Of a stretch of 64,000 nt of DNA, positions 8,574 through 16,969 are shown piece after piece. Positions within the stretch are counted from its first letter, which is position 1. Every line of letters begins with the position of its first letter. The position numbers and the translations under genes were made by a program. Source of the DNA: Flavobacterium soyae. GTDB lineage: Bacteria > Bacteroidota > Bacteroidia > Flavobacteriales > Flavobacteriaceae. The DNA lies in NCBI RefSeq assembly GCF_021245985.1, contig NZ_JAJQXA010000012.1, positions 32,283-96,282 of the forward strand, in the 5' to 3' direction. The notes below the pieces were generated by a model that saw only the letters and a list, made by a program, of their open reading frames with translations, did no database searches and was not told where the DNA came from.

Positions 8574-9890
8574 ATGAAAAGAAATCTGTTCTTATTAATC
8601 TTGTTTTTAAGCTTTTCTGCAATTTATTCGCAAAATTATTATATGACTGCACCTGAAGGATATGGTGCGGCGGCTTCAGGCGGCGGAACTGCGGCACCAG
8701 TAACCGTTTCTACCTATGCCGATTTAATAGCAAAACTAAAATTAACTTCTCCTCAGGTAATCCTGATTTCCGGAACTATAAATTGCAGTTATACAAGTTT
8801 ATTGGTTAATGATAAAACGATTATTGGATTGACCGGAGCAAGATTAGTTAATACTGATCAAACCGCAGCTGGATCTGGAATTCTTAATTTAAAACCCGGC
8901 TCAAATAATATTATCATAAGAAATTTGATTTTTGAAGGCCCGGGAGCTTATGATGTTGACGGTCATGATAATTTAACATCTGAAGCTGCCAATATTTGGG
9001 TAGATCATTGTGAATTTCAAGACGGAATGGATGGTAATTTTGATAATAAAGGAACTGCTGATAATGTTACTGTCTCATGGTCTAAATTTACCTATTTAAA
9101 AACGCCTAAAGCAGGAGGATCCGGCGGTACAGATGATCATCGTTTTTCAGATTTAGTAGGCTCTTCAAAAACTGATGCTCCTGCTGATGGTCATTACAGC
9201 ATTACTTTTAAAAACTGTTATTGGGCAGAAGGCTGCAGAGAACGTATGCCGCGTGGAAGAAATGCAGAACTTCATGTTCTTAATTGTTATTACAATACTT
9301 CAGTATCCGGTTCACTGGCAATTGGTTTAGGAGGAGGTCAAAACAATACAACCTGCTATGTTGAAGGTACAGATTTTGCAAAAATAGGAACAGCTTTCAA
9401 AAATTATATCAGTACTGATGGAGGAACCATTGGAGTTACTTTTTCAGACTGTCTTAAAGCTCCGGATGATTACGGAAATGCGGTTACCAAACCTTCTTAT
9501 ACATACTCTGCTTTTCCAGCGGCAGAAACTGCTGACTATATTACCAATACCACATGCGGTGCGGGTGCAACACTTCAAGTTGCTGCAGACGGCAAAATAA
9601 GCTCTTCTTGCAGCAATTTAGGAATTAATAATATAACTGCTGATTTAGATCTTAAATATTATCCAACAATTATTGATAGTATATTAAATATCAAATTTTC
9701 AAGCCATGAAAATGGCAGTGCTTTTATAAGTATCTTTTCTTCAAATGGTGCTAAGGTCTATGCAAATTCAAAAAGTATTGTATCAGATGAGAATTTACAA
9801 CTAAATATAGGAAACCTTGCTAAAGGGACTTATATCTGTAAAATTCAGATTGAAAATAGAATTAAAACATTTAAAGTAATTAAAAACTAA
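8574..9890 (+). CDS. Secreted pectate lyase, polysaccharide lyase family 1, with T9SS tail
   Basis: The 438-residue protein has a Sec signal peptide (about 1-19, ending AIYSQ) and a right-handed beta-helix of the PelC type, which cleaves polygalacturonate by calcium-dependent beta-elimination. Landmarks are NIWVDHCEF (141-149), the calcium-site segment DGMDGNFD (150-157) and the catalytic RMPRGR (224-229). The final 80 residues are a type A T9SS sorting domain (YYPTIIDSILNI ... GTYICKIQIENRIKTFKVIK), so the enzyme is exported by type IX secretion. It stands alone, with a palindromic operator candidate upstream and a strong terminator downstream. Likely role: growth on plant pectin. Confidence 0.93.
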   Translation: MKRNLFLLILFLSFSAIYSQNYYMTAPEGYGAAASGGGTAAPVTVSTYADLIAKLKLTSPQVILISGTINCSYTSLLVNDKTIIGLTGARLVNTDQTAAGSGILNLKPGSNNIIIRNLIFEGPGAYDVDGHDNLTSEAANIWVDHCEFQDGMDGNFDNKGTADNVTVSWSKFTYLKTPKAGGSGGTDDHRFSDLVGSSKTDAPADGHYSITFKNCYWAEGCRERMPRGRNAELHVLNCYYNTSVSGSLAIGLGGGQNNTTCYVEGTDFAKIGTAFKNYISTDGGTIGVTFSDCLKAPDDYGNAVTKPSYTYSAFPAAETADYITNTTCGAGATLQVAADGKISSSCSNLGINNITADLDLKYYPTIIDSILNIKFSSHENGSAFISIFSSNGAKVYANSKSIVSDENLQLNIGNLAKGTYICKIQIENRIKTFKVIKN

Positions 9891-9898
9891 ATTTCAAA

Positions 9899-9936
9899 TA
9901 AAAACCGATTTGCATTAAATGCAAATCGGTTTTTTA
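9899..9936. terminator. Bidirectional terminator between the pectate lyase gene and argH
   Basis: The perfect stem AAACCGATTTGCAT / ATGCAAATCGGTTT has a short loop and T/A runs on both sides, and it lies between two convergent genes. Confidence 0.88.
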
Positions 9937-9954
9937 TTATTGAGTGAAATATTT

Positions 9955-11235
9955 TTAAAAAGCTGCTTTCATTTTATCTTTAATCGCATCAAGGCATAAG
10001 TTATTAATACTTCCTTCATGCGTGTGTTTTGTTTGTTTTGGAGATTTGTATGTCCCAGCTTCCAATTGTTCTGCAACGGCTTTGTAAGCATCTCTAAAAG
10101 GCATTCCTTCTACAACCATTTCGTTTAAAGTATCAACCGTAAACAAATAATCGTATTTTTTATCTTCCAGAATATGATCTTTAACTGTAATATCTTTTAT
10201 TGAAAATATAGCGATATCTAAACAAGCTTTTAAGTTTTGAATCGCCGGAAACAAACCTTCTTTTAAAAGCTGTAAGTCTCTGTGATAACCGCTTGGAAGA
10301 TTATTCGTAATTAAAGTGATTTCATACGGAAGCGCCTGAATCTTATTGCATTTCCCTCTGATTAATTCAAAAACATCTGGGTTCTTTTTATGAGGCATAA
10401 TGCTTGAACCTGTTGTAAGATGAGCAGGAAGACCAATAAAATCAAAATTCTGGCTCATATACAAACAAACGTCCATTGCAAATTTTGACAATGTTCCTGC
10501 AACACTTGTCATGGCAAAAGCAACTGTTTTTTCTGCTTTTCCGCGACTCATTTGTGCGGCAACGGCATTGTATTTTAAGGTTTCAAAACCTAATTCTTTT
10601 GTTGTAAACGTTCTGTTGATTGGAAATGAACTTCCGTAACCCGCAGCAGAACCTAACGGATTCTGATCTACAATTTTAGAAGCTGCGTTCAACATTGTAA
10701 TATCATCAATTAAACTTTCAGCATAAGCAGAAAACCACATTCCGAATGACGATGGCATAGCAATTTGCAAATGCGTATAACCAGGCAATAAAACATTTTG
10801 ATGTTTTTCTGCAGATTCCATCAACAAGTCAAACAAAGTTTTTACTTGTTCTTTTATTGCTTTTAATTCGTCTTTTAAATACAAATGAACATCAACCAAA
10901 ACCTGATCGTTACGAGAACGCGCCGTGTGGATTTTCTTTCCTGCATCGCCTAGTTTTACGGTTAGTAAATATTCTATTTTAGAATGTACGTCTTCAAAAC
11001 TGTCTTCGATTTCAAAATTACCGACTACAATATCAGCAATGATTTCGTTTAAGGCATCAACTAAAGAAGTTGTTTCTTCAGCAGTTAATAAACCAATTTG
11101 CCCAAGCATTTTGGCGTGTGCTATAGAGCCTAAAGCATCGTATTTTGCTAAAACCAAATCAAGTTCACGATCATTCCCTACTGTGAAATGTTCGATTTGT
11201 TTATCTGTTGGTATTCCTTTTTCCCAAAGTTTCAT
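9955..11235 (-). CDS. argH: Argininosuccinate lyase
   Basis: This enzyme splits argininosuccinate into arginine and fumarate, the last step of arginine synthesis. The 426-residue protein carries the superfamily signature GSSIMPHKKNPD (loop with the catalytic serine), the HSKIEYLLT region containing the substrate-binding His, and TARSRNDQV near residue 105. Length is slightly below the 450-460 usual for ArgH, mainly at the C terminus. It is the last gene of the arginine/proline operon, followed by the bidirectional terminator, and is separated from argE by a spacer carrying a family A repeat. Confidence 0.96.
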   Translation of the reverse strand: MKLWEKGIPTDKQIEHFTVGNDRELDLVLAKYDALGSIAHAKMLGQIGLLTAEETTSLVDALNEIIADIVVGNFEIEDSFEDVHSKIEYLLTVKLGDAGKKIHTARSRNDQVLVDVHLYLKDELKAIKEQVKTLFDLLMESAEKHQNVLLPGYTHLQIAMPSSFGMWFSAYAESLIDDITMLNAASKIVDQNPLGSAAGYGSSFPINRTFTTKELGFETLKYNAVAAQMSRGKAEKTVAFAMTSVAGTLSKFAMDVCLYMSQNFDFIGLPAHLTTGSSIMPHKKNPDVFELIRGKCNKIQALPYEITLITNNLPSGYHRDLQLLKEGLFPAIQNLKACLDIAIFSIKDITVKDHILEDKKYDYLFTVDTLNEMVVEGMPFRDAYKAVAEQLEAGTYKSPKQTKHTHEGSINNLCLDAIKDKMKAAF

Positions 11236-11331
11236 AAGGTGTATGTTTTTTGTTTCACAGAGATACTCAAAGGTTCTCAGAGATTCACAAAGTTTCTTTT
11301 TTACTTAATGTTTCTAAGTTCCTGAGTGTCC

Positions 11332-11408
11332 TAGCCCCGATAGTAGTGGAAATCCTTTTGTGCCGGGGTTCGGCACAAAAGATTGGAACGGATAGCGGGA
11401 TTAGCTCC
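11332..11408. repeat. Dispersed palindromic repeat, family A copy 2
   Basis: The copy runs from TAGCCCCGATAGTAG to GGATAGCGGGATTAGC with an inner hairpin CTTTTGTGCC / GGCACAAAAG. It shares both ends and the CTTTTGT..CAAAAG inner arms with 792..863. It fills much of the argE-argH spacer, just downstream of argE. A degenerate stretch related to 'cacagag..caaag' repeats lies at 11252..11300. Confidence 0.8.
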
Positions 11409-11417
11409 TAAAAAATA

Positions 11418-12488
11418 TTATAATTTAAAGAAATCAGTTAGTATTTTGATATACAAGTCGATTCCTTCTACAATTTCATTTACAAAAATAAATTCGTCTG
11501 CTGAATGTGACCGCAGCGTTTCTCCCGGCCCTAGTTTTAAAGACTGACAGCTCAAAACCGATTGATCTGAAAGTGTTGGCGAACCATAAGTTGTTCTTCC
11601 TAAAGCAATTCCTGCCTGAACTAAACCGTGTGTAACTGGTATAGACGAAGCATTTAAATGCATTGATCTTGGCGTTACTTCGGCATTTACATTTGCTTTT
11701 ACAACTTCTAAAATTTCAGCATTTGTATAACAATCTGTTACTCGAATGTCAACAACCAAATCACATTCTGACGGTACCACATTATGTTGTTTTCCTGCAC
11801 TAATTTGTGTTACAGTCATTTTTACCGGACCTAAAACGTCTGATATTTTGTCGAATTTATAGTTTTTAAACCATTCCATTACCGGAATTGATTTGTATAA
11901 TGCATTATCATCGTTTTGATGTGCAGCGTGACTTGCGGTTCCTTTTACTTTTACATCAAGAACCAATAAACCTTTTTCGGCAACTGCTAACTGCATTAAT
12001 GTTGGTTCTCCAACAATAGCACAATCCAGTTCTGGCAAACTTTTTAAAACACTGTTTAAACCGTTTTTTCCACTGCTTTCTTCTTCCGCGGAAGCCACAA
12101 TTACAATATTGTGAGAAAGGTTTTGATTTTCATAAAAATGCACAAAAGTTGCTAGCAATGAAACTAAACATCCTCCTGCGTCATTACTCCCTAAACCGAA
12201 TAATTTTCCATCTTTTTCAATCGCTTTAAACGGATCGTTGGTGTAAGCTTGATTTGGACGTACTGTATCGTGATGTGAGTTTAGTAAAAGTGTTGGTTTA
12301 TTTTCGTCGAAATACTTGTTGAAAGCCCACACATTGTTGTTTTCTCTCTTAAAAGGAATCTCATTTTGATTGAACCAATTTTCGATTAACAAAGCCGTTT
12401 GATCTTCTTCACTTGAAAATGAAGGAGTTTCGATTAAGCTTTTTAATAAACTAATTGCTTCCTGGGTAAGCGTATCTATATTTTTCAT
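11418..12488 (-). CDS. argE: M20-family N-acyl-ornithine/citrulline deacylase (ArgE-like)
   Basis: This is a zinc-dependent amidohydrolase of the M20 family. It shows the first metal motif LLNSHHDTVRP, the second metal and catalytic pair segment ASAEEESSG, the bridging GSNDAGG, and C-terminal HSADEF with the last metal ligand His. The dimerisation domain sits about residues 165-275. In an operon with an N-succinylornithine transcarbamylase, its natural substrate is probably N-succinylcitrulline, not acetylornithine (inferred). I start it at ATG 12488 (356 residues); an upstream in-frame start at 12509 would only add repeat-derived sequence. Confidence 0.9.
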   Translation of the reverse strand: MKNIDTLTQEAISLLKSLIETPSFSSEEDQTALLIENWFNQNEIPFKRENNNVWAFNKYFDENKPTLLLNSHHDTVRPNQAYTNDPFKAIEKDGKLFGLGSNDAGGCLVSLLATFVHFYENQNLSHNIVIVASAEEESSGKNGLNSVLKSLPELDCAIVGEPTLMQLAVAEKGLLVLDVKVKGTASHAAHQNDDNALYKSIPVMEWFKNYKFDKISDVLGPVKMTVTQISAGKQHNVVPSECDLVVDIRVTDCYTNAEILEVVKANVNAEVTPRSMHLNASSIPVTHGLVQAGIALGRTTYGSPTLSDQSVLSCQSLKLGPGETLRSHSADEFIFVNEIVEGIDLYIKILTDFFKL

Positions 12489-12502
12489 TTTGTTGTGCTC
12501 TT

Positions 12503-12534
12503 GCCACAAAGGCGCTAAGTCGCTAAGTTTCTTT
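12503..12534. repeat. Dispersed repeat, family D copy 1
   Basis: GCCACAAAGGCGCTAAGTCG and the following bases match the element at 15508..15534 (GCCACGAAGGCGCTAAGGC). It lies immediately upstream of argE and contributes to an N-terminal false extension of that frame. Confidence 0.7.
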
Positions 12535-12631
12535 AAGCTTTTACTTTCTTAACTAAATAATATGCGACATTTTTAATTTGCGCAAATTTCTTAAAATAAT
12601 ATTTAAAAGTACTGCGCAGTTCTGTTTTTTT

Positions 12632-12770
12632 GCCACTAATTGCACGAGTTTTCACAAATTATCTTTTTGTTTTAGATTTAAAATCAAAATAGACTTTTTA
12701 ATGTCCATTTAAAACTATTTTCTCTTTTTTAAGCAGGAAAAAATTAGTGTCAATTCGTGCAATTCGTGGC
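12632..12770. repeat. Dispersed palindrome, family B copy 2
   Basis: The left arm GCCACTAATTGCACGAGTTT (12632) and the right arm ending GTGCAATTCGTGGC (12770) are imperfect complements, related to the inner palindrome at 6033..6090. About 85 AT-rich bases separate them. It fills the argB-argE spacer. Confidence 0.75.
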
Positions 12771-12777
12771 TATATCT

Positions 12778-13551
12778 TTACAACGTAATCGTTGTATGTG
12801 GAATATCTGAATTTTCAAGCATTCTGTGATGTCCAATTTTGATTTTCTGCACACCTCGTGATAAACTATTGAAGCAGTTATCCAATTTTGGAATCATACC
12901 AGAATGGATTACTTTTTCTTCTTTTAGTTTATTATATAATGCTTCGTTAATTTCTGTTATTACAGAGGAATCGTCTTCTGAATCCATTAAAACACCTTGT
13001 TTTTCAAAACAGTAAGTCAGCGTCACATCAAAAACTTCAGATAATGCAATTGACAATTCGCTTGCAATTGTATCAGCATTTGTATTTAGTAATTGTCCAT
13101 TTTTATCGTGTGTGATGGCACAGAAAACAGGAACAACTCCAGCTTCTAATAAAGTTGCCAGTAACTTGGTGTTGACTTGTTTTACATCGCCTACAAATCC
13201 GTAATCAATTGTTGGGTGATTTCTTTTTGTGGACTGAATTAAATTTCCATCTGCTCCAGAAAAACCAACTGCATTATTGTCTTTCGCTTGTAATTGCGCT
13301 ACAATATGTTTGTTGATCTGACCTGCATAAATCATTACCACAACATCAAGCATTGGAGCATCTGTAATTCGGCGTCCATCAATCATCTGCGGAACCAATC
13401 CGATACTCTGCGCCATTTTTGTAGCCGATTTTCCTCCGCCGTGAACTAAAACTTTATATCCTTCAATTTTAGAAAAATCGGTTAAGAATTGTTCTAATTC
13501 TGCTGGATTGTCAATGATGTTTCCACCTATTTTTATTACTGATACGTTCAT
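12778..13551 (-). CDS. argB: Acetylglutamate/N-succinylglutamate kinase
   Basis: An amino acid kinase-fold enzyme that phosphorylates the gamma-carboxyl of N-acylglutamate. It shows VIKIGGNIID at the N terminus, LVHGGGKSAT (phosphate-binding loop) and NTNADTIASELS for nucleotide binding. At 257 residues it lacks the N-terminal helix that forms arginine-inhibited hexamers, so it resembles the E. coli type, which is not arginine-sensitive. In this operon N-succinylglutamate is the likely substrate (inference from ArgF'). The ATG at 13551 is preferred over a TTG at 13560 because it directly precedes the first beta strand. Confidence 0.94.
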   Translation of the reverse strand: MNVSVIKIGGNIIDNPAELEQFLTDFSKIEGYKVLVHGGGKSATKMAQSIGLVPQMIDGRRITDAPMLDVVVMIYAGQINKHIVAQLQAKDNNAVGFSGADGNLIQSTKRNHPTIDYGFVGDVKQVNTKLLATLLEAGVVPVFCAITHDKNGQLLNTNADTIASELSIALSEVFDVTLTYCFEKQGVLMDSEDDSSVITEINEALYNKLKEEKVIHSGMIPKLDNCFNSLSRGVQKIKIGHHRMLENSDIPHTTITL

Positions 13552-13559
13552 TTCTTTCA

Positions 13560-13650
13560 AGGTTCAAAGAGGCAGAGGTACAAAGGTTCAAAGGTTTTTC
13601 TCAAGGCTGTAAAACCTCTGAACCTTTGCCACTTTGGACCTTTGCACCTA
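13560..13650. repeat. Imperfect 90-bp palindrome, family E
   Basis: Sequences like GGTACAAAGGTTCAAAGGTT at the left and their complements (AACCTCTGAACCTTTG..GGACCTTTG) at the right form a long imperfect hairpin with 'caaaggttc' sub-repeats. It occupies the entire argF'-argB spacer. A piece of the same type (GCAAAGGTTCAAAGG) recurs near 21468. Confidence 0.75.
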
Positions 13651-13653
13651 AAT

Positions 13654-14601
13654 TTACAATTTCTTAAGAATCTTTTGTAAAACTAATTGTGCTGAATATG
13701 TTCTATTATTTGCCTGTTCGATTACGATTGAATTTTCTCCGTCTAAAACTTCATCGCTTACGATTACATTTCTTCGAACTGGAAGACAGTGCATGAATTT
13801 TCCGTTGTTGGTTAAGGCCATTTTTTCGGCTGTAACTGTCCAATTTGGATCGCTGTTGGTTACTTTTCCGTAATCGTTGAAATTACTCCAGTTTTTAACG
13901 TAAACGAAATCGGCATTTTCAAAAGCTTTGTTTTGATCGTATTCGATTTTACAGTTTTTTGTAATTTCTGGGCTTAGTTCGTAACCTTCTGGGTGTGTGA
14001 TTACAAAATCCATATCTTTCTGCATCTGCATCATTTCTACAAATGAATTCGCAACTGCCTGTGGTAAAGCTTTTGGATGCGGCGCCCATGAAAGCACTAC
14101 TTTTGGTTTGTGTTTTGTCTTGAATTCTTCCATTGTAATCGCATCTGCTAAAGACTGCAATGGGTGACGAACAGCGCTTTCCATATTTACAATTGGCACT
14201 GTAGCGTATTTCAAGAATCCTGAAATTACGGTTTCCTGATAATCTTTTTCTTTGTCAACCAAACCTGCAAAAGCACGGATTGCGATAATATCACAGTATT
14301 GAGAAACTACTTCTGCCGCTTCTTTGATATGTTCTGATGCACCAGAATTCATTACTGCTCCGTCTTCAAATTCTAATGTCCATCCTTCGTTGGTAAAATT
14401 CATTACCATAACGTTCATTCCTAAGTTTAAAGCCGCTTTTTGAGTACTCAAACGCGTTCTTAAACTCGGATTGAAGAATAACATTCCAAGAGTTTTATTC
14501 TTTCCTAAACTTTGATTTTTAAGTGGATTCTTTTTGATTTTAATCGCTTGTTTCACCCATTTTGATAATGAGTTGATGTCTTTTATTGAGATGTAGTTCA
14601 T
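13654..14601 (-). CDS. argF': N-succinylornithine carbamoyltransferase (ArgF')
   Basis: The protein (315 residues) transfers a carbamoyl group from carbamoyl phosphate. It has the phosphate motif S46-L-R-T-R50, the HPLQ segment and the C-terminal HCLPVRR. It belongs to the transcarbamylases acting on N-acylated ornithine: the GAVMNSGASEHI segment aligns with the loop that carries Glu92 in Xanthomonas acetylornithine enzyme and Pro90 in the Bacteroides fragilis succinylornithine enzyme. Here the position is Ser89. Published work, as I recall it, found that changing the Xanthomonas Glu to Ser (as well as Pro, Val or Ala) gave succinylornithine activity, so this sequence favours N-succinylornithine. 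Confidence 0.93.
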   Translation of the reverse strand: MNYISIKDINSLSKWVKQAIKIKKNPLKNQSLGKNKTLGMLFFNPSLRTRLSTQKAALNLGMNVMVMNFTNEGWTLEFEDGAVMNSGASEHIKEAAEVVSQYCDIIAIRAFAGLVDKEKDYQETVISGFLKYATVPIVNMESAVRHPLQSLADAITMEEFKTKHKPKVVLSWAPHPKALPQAVANSFVEMMQMQKDMDFVITHPEGYELSPEITKNCKIEYDQNKAFENADFVYVKNWSNFNDYGKVTNSDPNWTVTAEKMALTNNGKFMHCLPVRRNVIVSDEVLDGENSIVIEQANNRTYSAQLVLQKILKKL

Positions 14602-14608
14602 GTCTTTT

Positions 14609-14732
14609 TGTTTAATCGGTTAATCGTTAATTTGTTTAATCGGTTTGCTACTTAAACAAATCTAACTTTTATCCATTTTCTGTGTTTTTATATTTAGTTT
14701 TTAATCGATTAACCGAATTAACGATTAAACAA
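14609..14732. repeat. TTAATCG-rich inverted repeat, family F copy 1
   Basis: TTTAATCGGTTAATCGTTAA at the left and CGATTAACCGAATTAACGAT at the right pair across the argF'-proB spacer. The same core appears at 16880..16965 and 18118..18172. Confidence 0.75.
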
Positions 14733-15494
14733 TTAAACGATTTTCGTAAAAGGAATTTCATCTTTTAATGCCTTTAGAATAAAATTATCATTCAGTCCAT
14801 TGACAATCCAGGTTTCGATGTTGGCCGCTTTTGAAATCGCAGCTGCTTCTATTTTAGACTGCATCCCTCCTGTTCCGTGTGATGATTTTGAATCTCCGAT
14901 TTCTTTCTCGAGCGATTTTAAATCATTTACTAGTTTTATTGTTTCCGGAACTTCATCATGAATTGATTCTTTCGTATAAATTCCATTTGTATTAGTGGCA
15001 ATAATCAGAATATCAACATTTAGCAGCACTGCCGTTAAAGCCGCTAATTTATCATTATCTCCAAACCGAATCTCGTCTGTGGCAACGGTATCATTTTCAT
15101 TGATGATCGGAATATAATTGTTTTTAACTAATACATTAATGGTATTTACAATGTTCTTTTTGGTCTGCTCTTTTTCAAAATCAGAATAAGAAAGTAAACA
15201 CTGCGACGTATTTAATCCTAAATCCTTAAAGTTTTCATTGTAAATCCGCATTAAATGTGGCTGACCGATAGAAGCTAAAGCCTGTTTTACAAAAACATCT
15301 TTATCTTGATTATCCAGCTTCACAAACTGCTTTGCTGCTGCAATTGCTCCTGAACTTACTATGATAAATTCATATTCGTCATTTAAAGCTGCAATCTGTA
15401 TTCCAAGGTCTTCAATCTTTCCCCGCGAAATATGATTGGTTTCTTTGGTTAAAGTATTACTTCCTATTTTTAATAAAATCCGTTTTTTTGCCAT
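14733..15494 (-). CDS. proB: Glutamate 5-kinase
   Basis: First enzyme of proline synthesis. The 253-residue protein has the amino acid kinase domain only (RILLKIGSNTL start, FIIVSSGAIAAAK, NENDTVATDEIRFGDND, SHGTGGMQSKIEAA) and lacks the C-terminal PUA domain of the 367-residue E. coli enzyme. PUA-less ProB proteins are common in Bacteroidota. I use ATG 15494; an in-frame GTG at 15512 lies partly in a repeat. It is next to proA in an otherwise arginine operon, so proline and arginine synthesis from glutamate appear to be co-transcribed. Confidence 0.94.
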   Translation of the reverse strand: MAKKRILLKIGSNTLTKETNHISRGKIEDLGIQIAALNDEYEFIIVSSGAIAAAKQFVKLDNQDKDVFVKQALASIGQPHLMRIYNENFKDLGLNTSQCLLSYSDFEKEQTKKNIVNTINVLVKNNYIPIINENDTVATDEIRFGDNDKLAALTAVLLNVDILIIATNTNGIYTKESIHDEVPETIKLVNDLKSLEKEIGDSKSSHGTGGMQSKIEAAAISKAANIETWIVNGLNDNFILKALKDEIPFTKIV

Positions 15495-15507
15495 GTCTTT
15501 TGTTTTT

Positions 15508-15534
15508 GCCACGAAGGCGCTAAGGCACTAAGTT
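15508..15534. repeat. Dispersed repeat, family D copy 2
   Basis: GCCACGAAGGCGCTAAGGC and following bases match the copy at 12503..12534. It is followed by related 'cgcaaagggcgcagg' and 'aacgctaagttcgcaaag' segments up to about 15602, all in the proA-proB spacer. Confidence 0.7.
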
Positions 15535-15678
15535 ATTTTTAACGCAAAGGGCGCAGGTTTTTTTTATATTCTTTGTGTTTACAAACGCTAAGTTCGCAAA
15601 GCTTTATCTATCGTTAAATTCCAAAAAACAAGAAATCAAAAATCGTTAATCATCAATCTAAAATTCTAAGAAGTTTAA

Positions 15679-16872
15679 CTATCTAATTTGTCCTTCTCCG
15701 TACACGTACCATTTATTGGTAACAAGATGTTGAAGACCAATTGGACCGCGCTGATGCAATTTATCTGTGCTTATGGCTAATTCTCCGCCCAGGCCAAATT
15801 GTCCGCCGTCTGTAAAACGGGTTGAGGCATTTTGATAAACTGCTGCTGCATCTATTGATTCCATAAACTGTTGTGCGGCTTCGTTATCTCTTGTAATAAT
15901 TGCTGCAGAATGTCCTCCACAGTATTTATTAATCATATCAATTGCATGATTCTGAGAATCTATGGTTCCGATTACAATTTTATAATCCAGAAATTCTTCG
16001 TACCAAATATCTTCGTTTTCGATTGTTTTGGTATTTTCGAAATTCTCTAAAGATTTATCGACAATAACTTCCACTTTTGATTCTACTAAAGCTTCGATTA
16101 ACATTGCTGTGAAACCTTCAAAATTGGGCAGTTTAGAATCTATTAAAACTTTATCCAAAGCATTGCAAGCTGAAATTTTAGATGTTTTAGCATTTAAAAT
16201 AACTTTTAAGGCTAAATCTGTATCAGCTTTTTCATGAACGTAAACAAAATTATTTCCTCGTCCGCTTACTATTACTGGGCAAGTCGCGTGCGCTTTTACA
16301 AACTCAATAAGTTTTTCTCCGCCTCTTGGAACTATTAAATCAACTTTTTGAGTTGGTTTTTCTAAAAATGCCTGAGTTTCTGCTCGGTTATAATTCAGAT
16401 ATTCTACCCAGTCTTTTGAAACTCCGTTTTCTTCTAAAGCTTTATGCCAAAGACTTACGATTTTCAAATTTGATTTTAAAGACTCTTTTCCTCCTTTTAA
16501 TAAAATCTTATTTCCGGATTTAAAAGCAATTCCTCCAGCTTCGATTGTAACATCGGGACGGGATTCGTAAATAATTAAAATCGTTCCAAAAGCAGCGGTT
16601 TTATTCACCACTTTTATTCCATTATCATGAGTAAAATGAAAACGCTCAACTCCAACGGGATCTTCCTGAGATGCCAATTGGTTTAATGATAAAATCATCT
16701 CATCGACTTTTTTATCATCTACTTTCAGCCGTTCTTCCATCGCTAAATCTGAGCCGTCATAATCAGCAAGGTCTTCCTGATTGGTCAAGATTATCTGACT
16801 CCGCTCCTGCTCGACCAGCTTTGCCATAGACCGCAAAACTGCATTGCGTTTTTCAATTGATAATGGATTCAT
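15679..16872 (-). CDS. proA: Glutamate-5-semialdehyde dehydrogenase
   Basis: The enzyme reduces glutamyl-5-phosphate to the semialdehyde with NADPH. The 397-residue aldehyde-dehydrogenase-fold protein shows YESRPDVTIEAGG, FKSGNKILLKGGKE, IVPRGGEKLI, and the catalytic cysteine in SKISACNALDKVL, followed by ASTRFTDGGQFGLGGELAIST near the C terminus. Slightly shorter than the usual 415. It is in the same operon as proB, 184 bases upstream of its start. Confidence 0.96.
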   Translation of the reverse strand: MNPLSIEKRNAVLRSMAKLVEQERSQIILTNQEDLADYDGSDLAMEERLKVDDKKVDEMILSLNQLASQEDPVGVERFHFTHDNGIKVVNKTAAFGTILIIYESRPDVTIEAGGIAFKSGNKILLKGGKESLKSNLKIVSLWHKALEENGVSKDWVEYLNYNRAETQAFLEKPTQKVDLIVPRGGEKLIEFVKAHATCPVIVSGRGNNFVYVHEKADTDLALKVILNAKTSKISACNALDKVLIDSKLPNFEGFTAMLIEALVESKVEVIVDKSLENFENTKTIENEDIWYEEFLDYKIVIGTIDSQNHAIDMINKYCGGHSAAIITRDNEAAQQFMESIDAAAVYQNASTRFTDGGQFGLGGELAISTDKLHQRGPIGLQHLVTNKWYVYGEGQIR

Positions 16873-16879
16873 TTTTTTG

Positions 16880-16965
16880 GTTTAATTGGTTAGTTGGTTT
16901 AATCGTTAATTTGCTTAACCATTAATTCGTTTAATCGATTAATCAGTTAAACGATTAAACAAATT
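16880..16965. repeat. TTAATCG-rich inverted repeat, family F copy 2
   Basis: Repeated motifs of the form GTTTAATCGTTAATTTGCTT and CGATTAATCAGTTAAACGAT form an imperfect hairpin filling the argD-proA spacer. Confidence 0.7.
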
Positions 16966-16969
16966 AACA

